From positions 1 to 64,000 of the forward strand of contig JAXMDM010000006.1 in NCBI GenBank assembly GCA_046348835.1: a stretch of 64,000 bases of DNA. The letters run 5' to 3'. The position numbers and the translations under genes were made by a program. This DNA comes from Defluviicoccus sp046348835 (lineage in GTDB: Bacteria > Pseudomonadota > Alphaproteobacteria > Rhodospirillales > Defluviicoccaceae). Below the pieces are notes generated by a model, which worked only from the letters and a program-made list of their open reading frames with translations, had not been told where the DNA came from and did no database searches. This document shows, one piece after another, positions 28,070 to 37,219 of the stretch (within the stretch, counting starts at the first letter, position 1; each line of letters begins with the position of its first letter).

Positions 28070-30742
28070 ATGAAAACATTTCTGTTCGTGACGGGAAACG
28101 GGTCGATGGTCGTGCTGACGACCTACCAGTCGGTGACCGACGCCGGCCTGTTGAAGACGCTTGAAAACAAAGGCTTAACAAAGTTCATCGCCTTCGAGAT
28201 TCCGGCCGCGTTGGCGCGCGAACGTTACGGCGCGGTGTATCAGGCGGCGGCGGACGATCTTCGCCCCGGCGACGACATGTCGGTCCTCGACCTATCGGGT
28301 GAACGGGCGTTCGGCATGTTCCGCTTCGACGAGCTGGGTTCGCCCGTCGTCTATGACGGGCGTGTCGGCGGCCGGACGGCGGCGCCGCTGCACGTCGCCG
28401 CGCCGGCGGCGGCGATCCCGGCACCGGAGGCGGCGGCCAAGCCGTGGCCGCCACTGGTGCCGCGTTCGACGACCGCGTCCCGCTTTCATCTGATGCTGAT
28501 CGATCTCGCCGGTGACGATGCCGAGCGCACCCAACTGAAGCGATTGTCGGCGATGCTGACCCGCCTGCCCGGGATCGCCGTGCAGCGGGCCGACCGGCTG
28601 CTCGCCATCGACGATCGGGCCGACCCCACCGAGGGGCTGGCGGCCGCCATCCGCACCGGCAGGGCCTGGCTGCGCGATTCCTACGCCGACGTCGCCCTCT
28701 GGGGTCGCGTCGCCGCCGACGGATCGCTGCGGCTGCGGCTCCTCTCGGCGGCGGTGACCCCGTTCGGCACCGTCCGTACCTATCGGCCGCCGGTCGATGC
28801 GTTGGAACTGCCGGCGGGCGACGACGCCGATTTCGCCCCCATCGTCTACGCCGCGGCCCTGGCCTTCGTCGATCCGGCCAGCGAGGAGCAGGCCCGCGAT
28901 CTGGTGGCGCTGCTGGCGCCGGCGGTGGAGGAAGGCGAGCGGGTGCTGCCGCGACTGGCCGGCCGGCTGCCGGCGTCGGCGTTCAACCGCGCCCGCAGCG
29001 TCCTCGGCATGGCCTGGGTGGCGGCCGGGCGGTCGGCGCACGAGGCCGGTCTCCTCGACAAGGCGGTGGTGCACCTGCGCGAGGTGCTGTTCTCCACCAG
29101 CCGCGACCAGGATCCGGAGCTGTGGGCGTCGACCCAGAACATCCTCGGCAACGCCCTGCGGCTTCAAGGCGAGATGCGGCAGCGGCCGTCCCTCCTCGAC
29201 GAGGCGGTCACCGCCTACGGCGCCGCCCAGGAGGGCTTCACCCGCCAGGCGATGCCGCTCTACTGGGCGATGGTGGAGAACAACCGCGGTGCCGCGCTGG
29301 CGGCGCTCGGCCGCATCGGTGCCGACGGCGCACCGCTGAAGGCGGCGGTCGCCGCCTACCGGTCCGCCCTCGACGTGATCACCCGCGTCCGCATGCCGGT
29401 GTCGTGGGCGATGACCCAGAACAACCTCGGCACCGCGCTGCGCCTGCTGGGCGAAAAGGAGCCGAACCTCGGCGTCCTTTACCAGGCGGTGGAGGCGCAT
29501 AGCGCCGCCGCCGAAGTCCTGACCCGGGTGCGGCTGCCGCTGCACTGGGCAAAGACACAGATGCAGCTGGGCGCCGCCTATCAGTCGTTGGGCGAGCGCG
29601 GCAGCGGCATGGAGCGGCTGGAGCAGGCGATTGCCGCCTACAACGCCGCCCTCGAGGTCTATTCGCGCGAGCGGTTCCCGGCCGAATGGGCGCAAGCGCA
29701 GAACGGCCTCGGCACCGCGTTCACCGCCCTCGGCACCCGGCCCGGACGGGCGTCGTCCATCGAACAGGCGGTGGCGGCGTTGCGGGCGGCGCTCGGCGTC
29801 TTCAACCGCGAGCACTTCCCGCTGGATTGGGCCCGCACCCGGATCAACCTCGGCGATGCCCTGCAGATCATGGCCGAACGGGCGGAAGGAACCGCGCCGT
29901 TGGAGGAGGCGGTCGGCGCCTACCGCTCGGCGCTGGAAGTCATCTCCCGCACCCGGCGGCCGCTGGACTGGGCGAAGACCAACAACAGCCTGGGGGCGGC
30001 CCTGTCCACCCTCGGCGGCCGTGAGGAGGGCACCCGTCGGCTGGAGGAGGCGGTCACCGCCTACCGCGCGGCACTCGAGGTCTACAGCCGCGAGGACATG
30101 CCGTTCAGCTGGGCGATGAGCCAGAACAACCTCGGCAACGCGCTCCTGACCCTGTCCAAGCGGGAAGAAGGAACCGCCCGGGTGAAGCAGGCGATCAATG
30201 CCCACCGGGCGGCGTTGCAGGTGTTCACCCGCGATCGGCTGCCGCTGGAATGGGCGGCGACGCAGAACGGCCTCGGCATCGCGCTGCGCACGCTGGGCGA
30301 GCGCGAGGTGGGGACCCAGGCGCTGCAGGAGGCGGTGGCGGCGCTCCGTGCCGCGCTCGAGGTGCGGACCCGGCAGCGGCTGCCGCTGGCCTGGGCGATG
30401 ACCCAGTACAATCTCGGCCTGGCCCTGCAGGCGTGGGGCGAGAAGGAAAGCAGCGGGGTCGAACGCCTCAACGATGCGGTGACGGCTTACCGCTCCGCCC
30501 TCGACAGCCGCTTCCGCGAACGGCTGCCGGTGGCCTGGGGGCTGACCCAGATCAGCCTCGGCTCGACCCTGTCCACCCTCGCCGACCGGCTGAAGGACAA
30601 GACGAAGCAGAAGGACGCGCTTTCCGCCTTCCGCACCGCCCTCGACACCTTCCAGCGGGCCGGGGCCGAGTACTACGCCGGCATCACCCGGAGGCGAATC
30701 AAGACGCTGGAGCAGATGATCGAAGGCCAACGCGCCGGCTGA
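28070..30742 (+). CDS. Long TPR-repeat protein with unusual N-terminal domain
   Basis: 890 residues from the ATG at 28070; an ATG 48 bases upstream is less likely. Residues 1-100 (MKTFLFVTGNGSMVVLTTYQ) and 130-270 (FHLMLIDLAGDDAERTQL, AIRTGRAWLRDSYADVALWG) form globular domains I do not recognise. From about residue 310 there are eleven TPR-like repeats of 45-50 residues, each with the phrase P-x-x-WAxTQNNLGxAL...LGE and a helix ending AYRxALEVxxR. No signal peptide or membrane helix. This 'W' TPR variant appears in large signalling and scaffold proteins; the partner here is unknown. Confidence 0.75.
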   Translation: MKTFLFVTGNGSMVVLTTYQSVTDAGLLKTLENKGLTKFIAFEIPAALARERYGAVYQAAADDLRPGDDMSVLDLSGERAFGMFRFDELGSPVVYDGRVGGRTAAPLHVAAPAAAIPAPEAAAKPWPPLVPRSTTASRFHLMLIDLAGDDAERTQLKRLSAMLTRLPGIAVQRADRLLAIDDRADPTEGLAAAIRTGRAWLRDSYADVALWGRVAADGSLRLRLLSAAVTPFGTVRTYRPPVDALELPAGDDADFAPIVYAAALAFVDPASEEQARDLVALLAPAVEEGERVLPRLAGRLPASAFNRARSVLGMAWVAAGRSAHEAGLLDKAVVHLREVLFSTSRDQDPELWASTQNILGNALRLQGEMRQRPSLLDEAVTAYGAAQEGFTRQAMPLYWAMVENNRGAALAALGRIGADGAPLKAAVAAYRSALDVITRVRMPVSWAMTQNNLGTALRLLGEKEPNLGVLYQAVEAHSAAAEVLTRVRLPLHWAKTQMQLGAAYQSLGERGSGMERLEQAIAAYNAALEVYSRERFPAEWAQAQNGLGTAFTALGTRPGRASSIEQAVAALRAALGVFNREHFPLDWARTRINLGDALQIMAERAEGTAPLEEAVGAYRSALEVISRTRRPLDWAKTNNSLGAALSTLGGREEGTRRLEEAVTAYRAALEVYSREDMPFSWAMSQNNLGNALLTLSKREEGTARVKQAINAHRAALQVFTRDRLPLEWAATQNGLGIALRTLGEREVGTQALQEAVAALRAALEVRTRQRLPLAWAMTQYNLGLALQAWGEKESSGVERLNDAVTAYRSALDSRFRERLPVAWGLTQISLGSTLSTLADRLKDKTKQKDALSAFRTALDTFQRAGAEYYAGITRRRIKTLEQMIEGQRAG

Positions 30743-31071
30743 CCCACCCCGTCGGGGGCCGCATACCGATCGAGGGTGCGGCCCCGGCCGTCGTTGCCGA
30801 CGGCAGCGCCGAAATATCGCGCCCGCTATTACCCCTTTTGGGGCGTGTTCGCGGCCCGAACGCGCCCGACGCGGCAGGAAAGTCGCGGTCGACGGCCATT
30901 TCGCCGCGATCGGCGATTCCGGCGGCGACAAAAGCGCGCGCAGTCGCAAAAATTCAGGTATAACCTGTGGGCAGCCGCGGCTGGCATGGTTGTGGCATGG
31001 GCTCGGGCGCGTTTCGGCCGCCCGTTGCCGTATGATGCGCCGGCTCTAGGGTTCACTGTAGCGAAGGATCG
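30743..31071. other. Intergenic region between TPR protein and SMR pair
   Basis: About 330 bases without a supported gene. It begins with a 9-base perfect hairpin (listed separately) and contains AT-richer stretches (around 30945-30975, AAAAATTCAGGTATAACCTG) with a CAGGT-ATA-ACCTG dyad at 30955-30967. This is a good candidate for the promoter of the SMR/L,D-transpeptidase operon. Confidence 0.45.
30755..30785 (+). terminator. Hairpin after the TPR gene
   Basis: GGGGCCGCA, 13-base loop, TGCGGCCCC: a perfect 9-base stem starting 13 bases after the TPR gene stop. It has no T-run, so it is at best a weak or Rho-assisted terminator. It may also only stabilise the 3' end of the transcript. Confidence 0.45.
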
Positions 31072-31473
31072 ATGCCCGTCTCTTCGATTGCTCTGATCGC
31101 GACCATCATCTGCAGCGGCGGCGGCAATGCGCTGGCCAACTGGTCACACCAGTTCAGTGGGCGGCAGCACCTGATCGTTCTCGCCGCTGCCATCGGCGTT
31201 CATGCCACCGGGCTGCTGTTTTTCTCGGTCGCCTTGACCGGCATCCCGCTCAGCATCGCCTATCCCGTGCTCATCGGCGGCAGCATGATGTTCGTGACCG
31301 TGCTCGCCGCCGTCTGGTTCAAGGAGCGGCTGACCGTGCGGCACTTGGCCGGGATGGTGCTGATCCTCGCCGGCATGGTTTTGCTCAAGGGCGGCGAAGC
31401 GGCGTCGGCGGCGGCGGCCGCCTGCCCGGCCGAGGGAACCGATCGCCCCTCCATCTGCCGGACCGCTGCATGA
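31072..31473 (+). CDS. SMR-type small membrane transporter, first partner
   Basis: 133 residues with four hydrophobic helices (IALIATIICSGGGNALANW, IVLAAAIGVHATGLLFFSVAL, AYPVLIGGSMMFVTVLAAVW, and LAGMVLILAGMVLL). The AYPVLIGGS and ERLTVRHLAGM phrases match the small multidrug resistance fold. The membrane glutamate of helix 1 that drives drug/proton exchange in EmrE is absent, so a lipid-linked or other substrate is more likely. It is coupled by a four-base overlap to a second SMR-like protein; the two probably form a heterodimer. Confidence 0.75.
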   Translation: MPVSSIALIATIICSGGGNALANWSHQFSGRQHLIVLAAAIGVHATGLLFFSVALTGIPLSIAYPVLIGGSMMFVTVLAAVWFKERLTVRHLAGMVLILAGMVLLKGGEAASAAAAACPAEGTDRPSICRTAA

Positions 31474-31880
31474 GGGCCGACGCGGCAACTGAGGGACCGG
31501 CGGCGGCCGGTCGGACGCGGGCGTGGCTGTTGATGGCGGCCGCCATCGTCCTCCTCAATGCCGGCAACCTGATCCTCGACGTCACCTTCAAGCACCGCCC
31601 GGTATCGCTGGAGATGTTCTTCGATCTGGGCTTCATCGCCGCCGTCGGCTGCCTCGGCGCCTCGTTCTTCTTCTACGTCAAGGCGCTGGCGGTGCTGCCG
31701 CTCGCCGTCGCCTACCCGGTGATGGTGGGCGTCTCGCTGGTCATCGTCGCCCTCGTCGGCTGGTTGTGGCTGGACGTCGCCCTCTACACCCGCCATCTCC
31801 TCGGCCTCATCCTCGTCTTCGTCGGCGTGACGCTGATTTCGCGCAACACGCGAGCATCTACTGAAAGGTTCCCCGAGTGA
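31470..31880 (+). CDS. SMR-type small membrane transporter, second partner
   Basis: 136 residues with four helices (TRAWLLMAAAIVLLNAGNLIL, FIAAVGCLGASFFFYVKALAVL, AYPVMVGVSLVIVALVGWLW, LLGLILVFVGVTLI). The AYPVMVGVSLV and RHLLGLILV phrases place it in the SMR family; like its partner it has no EmrE-type glutamate in helix 1. Its ATG overlaps the stop of the first partner and its own stop overlaps the start of the L,D-transpeptidase, so all three are translationally coupled. A pair plus an envelope enzyme points to an envelope role (inference). Confidence 0.75.
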   Translation: MRADAATEGPAAAGRTRAWLLMAAAIVLLNAGNLILDVTFKHRPVSLEMFFDLGFIAAVGCLGASFFFYVKALAVLPLAVAYPVMVGVSLVIVALVGWLWLDVALYTRHLLGLILVFVGVTLISRNTRASTERFPE

Positions 31881-33550
31881 TGCCCTCGTCCCTGCTTCCG
31901 GCGGCTTTTCCGCAGCGGCGTCGGCATCGTCTGACCGAAGCGGCACTCATCAGTTTCGCCATGCTCCTGCCCGCCTGCGCGCTGCAGGCGGAGGCGCCAT
32001 CCGAACGCGCGGTCGCCGGCTCGTCCACGTCGGCGGTACGCCACGCCATCGATGCCAGGCTGGCATCGCCCGACAGCGTCGTCGCCGTCGGCGGCCAATC
32101 CTATCCGACCGCGCCGCTGCAGGTTTTCTACCAGTCGCGCGGCAACGCGCCGGTATGGGTTGACGGCCACGGTCCCAACAGCCGCGGCGCCGCCCTGATG
32201 GCGGCGTTCGCCGACGCCAAGCGCGACGGCCTCGATCCCAGCCTGTACCGGGTCGGCCCCGACCTCTATCCGGCCGGCAGCGCCGAAGCGCTGGCCGATC
32301 TGGAGTTGGGCCTCAGCACCGCCCTCGTCCGCTACGCCAACGACGTATCCATCGGCCGCGCCGCGCTGCGCCCGCCCGACCCCGACCTGCGCGTCACCCC
32401 CAAGACCGTCGATCCGACGGCGACGCTGATGGCCGCCGCCGATGCCCCCGACGAGGCCACCTTCGTCGCCGACCTGGCACCGGGCGGCCCGCTCTACCAG
32501 GGCCTTCGCCTCGCCCTCGACCGGTACCGCAAGCTGGATCAGTCGGGCGTCTGGGCCCCCCTGCCGCCGGGCGAGGCCCTGCAGCCGGGCGCCAATTCGC
32601 CGTCCGTCCGCACCTTGCGGCGGGTCCTGGCGGCCACCGGCGATCTGGCGCAACCGGCGGCCGATACGACGATGTATGACGATGCCGTCAGCGATGCGGT
32701 GAAGCGGTTCCAGCGCCGCCACCAGCTCGCGGTGACCGGCACCGTCAACGATGCCACCCGAAAGGCCTTCAACGTGCCGCCGTCGACCCGCGTTCGCCAG
32801 ATCCTGGTGAACATGGAGCGGCGCCGGTGGATGCCGGATGATTTAGGCAATCCCTACATCTTTGTCAATCTGCCTGATTATAAACTACAGGTGGTGGAAA
32901 ACAACGTCGACGTCATGACCATGAACGTCGTCATCGGCAAGGCCGACTGGCCGACGCCGGTCTTCAGCGACCTGATCGAGTACCTGGAATTCAACCCCCA
33001 TTGGAATGTTCCGCCGACCATCCTGAAGAAGGAGGTCCTGCCGAAGATGCGCAGCAATCCGGGCTATGCCGCCGCGACCGGCTTGCGCGTCTTCTACAAC
33101 GGCAAGCCCATCGACCCCTACACCGTCAACTGGTCGGCCACCACGGGGGCCGGATACAGCTTCCGCCAGGATCCGGGCGAGCGAAACGCGCTCGGCCGGA
33201 TCAAGTTCATGCTGCCCAACGAGTTTGCCGTTTATCTGCACGACACCCCGTCCAAGTCGCTGTTCCAGCGCCCGGTCCGCGCCTACAGCCATGGCTGCGT
33301 GCGCGTCGCCCAGCCGCTCGACCTGGCCGAGTTCCTCCTCGCCCGCAACGACGCCAATTGGACCCGCAGCCGAATCGAGCGGGCGATTCGGTCCGGTGAC
33401 AACCGGGCGGTGCCGCTGAAAAACCCGGTTCCCGTGCATTTGACCTACTTCACAGCGTTGCCCGACGGCAACGGTGGGGTGCGATTCAGCAACGATGTCT
33501 ATGGGAAAGATACAACCCTAGAGCGCACCCTTTTTGCCTCTGCCTATTGA
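31880..33550 (+). CDS. L,D-transpeptidase, YcbB type
   Basis: 556 residues; I use the ATG at 31880 (TGATG overlap with the preceding stop), although a GTG at 31877 is possible. A signal ends in LLPAC, a borderline lipobox, so it may be a lipoprotein. A helical scaffold region, a peptidoglycan-binding domain (TLRRVLAATGDLAQ ... AVKRFQRRHQLAVTGTVNDATR) and the YkuD catalytic domain follow. The active site is SHGCVRV, with the nucleophilic cysteine near residue 473. It makes 3-3 cross-links in periplasmic peptidoglycan. Confidence 0.9.
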   Translation: MPSSLLPAAFPQRRRHRLTEAALISFAMLLPACALQAEAPSERAVAGSSTSAVRHAIDARLASPDSVVAVGGQSYPTAPLQVFYQSRGNAPVWVDGHGPNSRGAALMAAFADAKRDGLDPSLYRVGPDLYPAGSAEALADLELGLSTALVRYANDVSIGRAALRPPDPDLRVTPKTVDPTATLMAAADAPDEATFVADLAPGGPLYQGLRLALDRYRKLDQSGVWAPLPPGEALQPGANSPSVRTLRRVLAATGDLAQPAADTTMYDDAVSDAVKRFQRRHQLAVTGTVNDATRKAFNVPPSTRVRQILVNMERRRWMPDDLGNPYIFVNLPDYKLQVVENNVDVMTMNVVIGKADWPTPVFSDLIEYLEFNPHWNVPPTILKKEVLPKMRSNPGYAAATGLRVFYNGKPIDPYTVNWSATTGAGYSFRQDPGERNALGRIKFMLPNEFAVYLHDTPSKSLFQRPVRAYSHGCVRVAQPLDLAEFLLARNDANWTRSRIERAIRSGDNRAVPLKNPVPVHLTYFTALPDGNGGVRFSNDVYGKDTTLERTLFASAY

Positions 33551-33681
33551 TAGTTGATGCAGTTCCGGGCCGATCTTAATCCAAAACATTCAGTCTTGAC
33601 CTTTAGAAGGCGACTAAGGCACAAATTGGGCTGACTGATGTCAAAACCTGGTCGCACTTACTGGGAAGGGAGAACGCGATC

Positions 33682-34287
33682 GTGGCAACTGACGCAGGGG
33701 GCGGTCGTATTTCTCGACGCCACTTTTTTGCCATAAGCGCCGCGGGGACCGCGGCTTTAGCCACCGCTCCGTCTTGGGCCCGTGATCCGGCGGAGTGGAA
33801 TCAAGCCGACTTTAACTGGGGGAGGGCGAAGCTTGCGGTCGGTCGGTCGCTGGCGTTCCGCCATACCCATACCGACGAGTCGTTGAACGTTACTTATTAC
33901 GAAAACGGCCGTTACTTGCCTCAGGCGCTGGACGAGATCAATTATCTCTTCCGCGATTTCCGTAGTGACGAAGTCAAGGAAATCGACCCGCGCCTCCTCG
34001 ATACCCTCTACGCCATCCGCTTGCGGATGGAGACCGATGAGCCGTTCGACATCCTGTCGGCGTACCGGACCCCGGAGACCAACGCCATGCTGCGCCGCAA
34101 TGGCTGGGGCGCCGCACGCAACAGCCTGCACATCCAGGGCATGGCGATCGATATCCGCCTGCCCGACCGGGACTCCCGATACGTCGCCCGGACCGCGCGC
34201 GACATGGAGCGGGGGGGAGTTGGCTACTATCCGCGAGCCAACTTCGTGCACGTGGACAGCGGCAGTGTCCGCACCTGGATGGGCTAG
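33682..34287 (+). CDS. Tat-exported DUF882 (YcbK/M15-like) peptidase
   Basis: 201 residues from a GTG preceded by GGGAAGGGAGAACG. The N-terminus has a Tat signal (GRISRRHFFAISAAGTAALA). The domain contains the M15/D,D-peptidase-like motifs FDILSAYRTPETN, SLHIQGMAIDI and NFVHVDSG, which hold the His, Asp and His that should bind zinc. YcbK/MepK enzymes cleave 3-3 cross-links in peptidoglycan. The gene follows the L,D-transpeptidase, which makes those links, so the two may balance one another. Confidence 0.85.
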   Translation: MATDAGGGRISRRHFFAISAAGTAALATAPSWARDPAEWNQADFNWGRAKLAVGRSLAFRHTHTDESLNVTYYENGRYLPQALDEINYLFRDFRSDEVKEIDPRLLDTLYAIRLRMETDEPFDILSAYRTPETNAMLRRNGWGAARNSLHIQGMAIDIRLPDRDSRYVARTARDMERGGVGYYPRANFVHVDSGSVRTWMG

Positions 34288-34303
34288 ACGAAGCCTTTTC
34301 GTC
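34287..34303 (+). terminator. Small hairpin after the DUF882 gene
   Basis: GACGAA, 5-base loop, TTCGTC, starting at the last base of the stop codon and followed by TCTT. The stem is 6 bases, and outer GGGC/GCCC arms (34281-34284, 34308-34311) can lengthen it. A second hairpin of 9 bases with one U-G pair lies at 34332-34352 (GGCATCGCC, 3-base loop, GGCGGTGCC). One of the two probably ends the transcript before queA. Confidence 0.4.
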
Positions 34304-34409
34304 TCTTGCCCCGCGGTGAGGTAGGAACAGCGGCATCGCCCGTGGCGGTGCCGTTTCCGACCGACGGCCGGTCTGAGCGGTTCGCCCTCCGGTAGGACGC
34401 TTGGCCGGC

Positions 34410-35441
34410 ATGGACCTGGAAGACTTCGACTTTCCGCTGCCGTCGGCGGCGATCGCGCAACGCCCGGTCGTCCCGCGTGACGCCGCCCGGTTGCTCGTCG
34501 TCGGCGACGAGACGAGCCACCATCGGGTTCGCGACCTGCCGGAGCTGCTCCGCCCGGGCGACCGCCTCGTCATCAACGACACCCGCGTCCTGCCGGTGCG
34601 CCTGTTCGGCCGCCGCGGCGATGTGGCGGTCGAGGTGACCTTGGTCGAGGACCTGGGCGACGGCCGCTGGCGGGCCCTGGCCCGGCCGGGCCGACGATTG
34701 CGGCCGGGTCAGACGGTGCGGTTCGCCGACGATCTGCGCGCGACCGTCGTCGGCAAGGCGGGGGCGCAGGTGGATTTCGATTTCGGCAACCCTGGCGACG
34801 GGCTGGCGGCGGCGCTGCAGCGGCTCGGGGCCGCGCCGCTGCCACCCTACATCCGCCGCAGCGGTCGCGATCCCCGCGATCTCGCCGACTACCAGACCGT
34901 CTTCGCCAGCCGCCCGGGGGCGATCGCCGCCCCCACCGCCGGCCTGCACTTCACCGACGATCTCCTCGCCCGCCTCGCCAGCGCCGGCATCGCCCTCAGC
35001 CGCCTCACCCTGCACGTGGGGCCGGGTACCTTCCTGCCGGTGAAGACGAGGCGCATCGCCGACCACGTCATGCCGGCCGAACAGGGCGAGATCGGCGCCG
35101 CTGTCGCCGACGAGATCGCCGCCACCCGGGCCGCCGGCGGCCGCATCGTCGCCGTCGGCACCACCGCTTGCCGGCTGCTGGAGAGCGCCACCGACGCCGA
35201 CGGCCAGGTGCGGCCGTTCAGCGGCGGAACGGCACTGTTCATCACCCCCGGCTACCGCTTCCGTGGCGTCGATCTGCTGATCACCAACTTTCACCTGCCG
35301 CGCTCGACCCTGTTCATGCTCGTCGCCGCCTTCGCCGGCCTCGATCGGATGCGGGCGGCCTACGGCGAGGCGGTGGCGGCGGGCTACCGCTTCCATTCCT
35401 ATGGCGACGCCAGCCTGCTCTATCCGGCGACCGCGGCGTGA
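34410..35441 (+). CDS. queA: S-adenosylmethionine:tRNA ribosyltransferase-isomerase
   Basis: 343 residues from the ATG at 34410 (a TTG three codons upstream is possible). Conserved QueA features: MDLEDFDFPLP...IAQRPVVPRDAARLL, PGDRLVINDTRVLPVRLFG, GAIAAPTAGLHFTD, and the closing PRSTLFMLVAAFAG. It transfers the ribosyl part of SAM to preQ1-tRNA, making epoxyqueuosine. It is first in a queA-tgt-queF run; the tgt start overlaps its stop (GTGA). I looked for a preQ1 riboswitch upstream and saw none. Confidence 0.97.
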   Translation: MDLEDFDFPLPSAAIAQRPVVPRDAARLLVVGDETSHHRVRDLPELLRPGDRLVINDTRVLPVRLFGRRGDVAVEVTLVEDLGDGRWRALARPGRRLRPGQTVRFADDLRATVVGKAGAQVDFDFGNPGDGLAAALQRLGAAPLPPYIRRSGRDPRDLADYQTVFASRPGAIAAPTAGLHFTDDLLARLASAGIALSRLTLHVGPGTFLPVKTRRIADHVMPAEQGEIGAAVADEIAATRAAGGRIVAVGTTACRLLESATDADGQVRPFSGGTALFITPGYRFRGVDLLITNFHLPRSTLFMLVAAFAGLDRMRAAYGEAVAAGYRFHSYGDASLLYPATAA

Positions 35442-36598
35442 CCCGGCCTCCGGTCCCCGCCGCCGCGCCCGGACCGGGCATCGGCTTCCGGGTGGTGGCG
35501 ACCGACGGCGGCGCGCGCCAAGGCCAACTGGTCACCGCCCACGGCCGGGTGGAGACGCCGGCGTTCATGCCGGTCGGCACCGCCGCCACGGTGAAGGCGC
35601 TGACGCCCGAGATGCTGCACGCCTCGGGCACCGCCATGCTGCTGGCCAACACCTATCACCTGATGCTGCGGCCGGGGGCCGAGCGGGTCGCCGGCCTCGG
35701 CGGGTTGCACCGGATGATGCGCTGGCCGGGGCCGATCCTCACCGATTCCGGCGGCTACCAGGTGATGTCGCTGGCCGAGCTGCGTCAGATCGACGAGGGC
35801 GGCGTCACCTTCCGCAGCCACGTGGACGGCAGCCGACACCGGCTCGACCCGGAGCGGGCGGTGGAGATCCAGCGGTTGCTGGACGCCGACATCAGCATGG
35901 TCCTCGATGAGTGTATCGCCCTCCCGGCACCCCCGGAACGGGTAGAGGACGCCATGCAGCGCTCCCTGCGCTGGGCCGGGCGGTGCAAGGCGGCGTTCGA
36001 GCCGCGCCCCGGCTATGGCCTGTTCGCCATCGTCCAGGGCGGGACCGACCCCGCGCTGCGGCAGCAGTGCGCCGCCGACCTGGTCGCCACCGGCTTCGAC
36101 GGCTATGCCATCGGCGGTCTCGCCGTCGGCGAACCCCAGGCGGCGATGCTGGAGACGATCGCGGCGACGGTTCCGGCGTTGCCGGCCGACCGCCCCCGCT
36201 ACCTGATGGGGGTGGGCAAGCCGGCCGACCTGGTGGGCGCGGTCGCCCGCGGCGTCGACCTGTTCGACTGCGTCCTGCCCACCCGCTCGGGACGGACCGG
36301 CCAGGCCTTCACCACCGGCGGTCCGGTCAACCTGCGCAACGCCCGTCACGCCGACGACACCCGCCCGCTCGACCCGCGCATCCCCTGCCCGGCCAGCCGC
36401 GATTACGCCCGCGGCTACCTGCATCACCTGGTCCGCGCCAACGAGATCCTGGGCGCGATCCTGTTGAGCTGGTCCAACGTCGCCTACTACCAGCACCTGA
36501 TGGCGCGCATGCGCGAGGCCATCGGCGCCGGCCGCTTCGCCCGGTTCGCCGCCGAGTTCGCGGCGGAGCAGGCGCAAGGGGACATTCCGCCGCTCTAA
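35438..36598 (+). CDS. tgt: tRNA-guanine transglycosylase
   Basis: 386 residues from the GTG at 35438. The catalytic pieces are present: ADGQLVTAHGRVETPAFMPVG-type start (here GQLVTAHGRVETPAFMPVGT), LTDSGGYQVMS with the substrate-binding Asp, the GGLAVGEP loop (here IGGLAVGEPQ), LMGVGKPADLVGAVARGVDLFDCVLPTR with the catalytic Asp, and a zinc site near the C-terminus (the HH of YLHHLVRANE supplies a ligand). It swaps guanine 34 for preQ1 in tRNA. Confidence 0.97.
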   Translation: MTRPPVPAAAPGPGIGFRVVATDGGARQGQLVTAHGRVETPAFMPVGTAATVKALTPEMLHASGTAMLLANTYHLMLRPGAERVAGLGGLHRMMRWPGPILTDSGGYQVMSLAELRQIDEGGVTFRSHVDGSRHRLDPERAVEIQRLLDADISMVLDECIALPAPPERVEDAMQRSLRWAGRCKAAFEPRPGYGLFAIVQGGTDPALRQQCAADLVATGFDGYAIGGLAVGEPQAAMLETIAATVPALPADRPRYLMGVGKPADLVGAVARGVDLFDCVLPTRSGRTGQAFTTGGPVNLRNARHADDTRPLDPRIPCPASRDYARGYLHHLVRANEILGAILLSWSNVAYYQHLMARMREAIGAGRFARFAAEFAAEQAQGDIPPL

Positions 36599-36682
36599 CG
36601 CCTGGAAGCCGCGGCGCCTGCCCTTGACCGGCGATGCCGCGATGGCCAGGTTGGCGCCCGGCAGGCGAGAGGGAAACCGGCA

Positions 36683-37174
36683 ATGGGCGACGGCGGGGAC
36701 GACAACCGCGGCGGCGGAACCGGGGGCAGCGGCCTCACCCAGCTCGGACGGCCGACGCCGGTGCCGGCGTCGCCGGCCGACGCGGTGGTGGAAACGGTGG
36801 TCAATCCGCAGCCGGACAAGGTCTACCTGGTCCGGCTGGTGGCGCCCGAATTCACCACCTTGTGCCCGATCACCGGCCAGCCGGACTTTGCCCATATCGT
36901 CGTCGACTACGTCCCCGCCGCGCGGCTGGTGGAGTCGAAGTCGTTCAAGCTGCTGCTGGCCAGCTTCCGCAACCACGCCGACTTCCACGAGGCCTGCACC
37001 CTGTCGCTGGCCGACAGGCTGGTCTCGGCGGCGCGGCCGCGCTGGCTGCGCATCGGCGCCTACTGGTACCCCCGCGGCGGCATCCCGATCGAGGTCTTCT
37101 GGCAGACCGGCACGCCGCCCGACGGCCTGTGGCTGCCCGACCAGGCGGTGGCCCCCTATCGCGGCCGCGGCTAG
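36683..37174 (+). CDS. queF: NADPH-dependent 7-cyano-7-deazaguanine reductase, short form
   Basis: 163 residues, the unfused QueF type. The catalytic cysteine lies in FTTLCPITGQPDFA, and the substrate/NADPH motif is VESKSFKLLLASFRNHADFHE. It reduces preQ0 to preQ1 for insertion by Tgt. It is third in the queuosine run, 84 bases after tgt. The first 25 residues are Gly/Asp-rich and poorly conserved. Confidence 0.95.
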   Translation: MGDGGDDNRGGGTGGSGLTQLGRPTPVPASPADAVVETVVNPQPDKVYLVRLVAPEFTTLCPITGQPDFAHIVVDYVPAARLVESKSFKLLLASFRNHADFHEACTLSLADRLVSAARPRWLRIGAYWYPRGGIPIEVFWQTGTPPDGLWLPDQAVAPYRGRG

Positions 37175-37219
37175 CCGGCCCCGGTGACCGCAAGTGCCGG
37201 GGGACTTCTGAGGCCCGTC

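Noticed and set aside
34288..34409. Possible preQ1 riboswitch before queA
   Set aside because: No preQ1-I or II consensus (C-rich loop with an A-rich tail) is seen; only two terminator-like hairpins.
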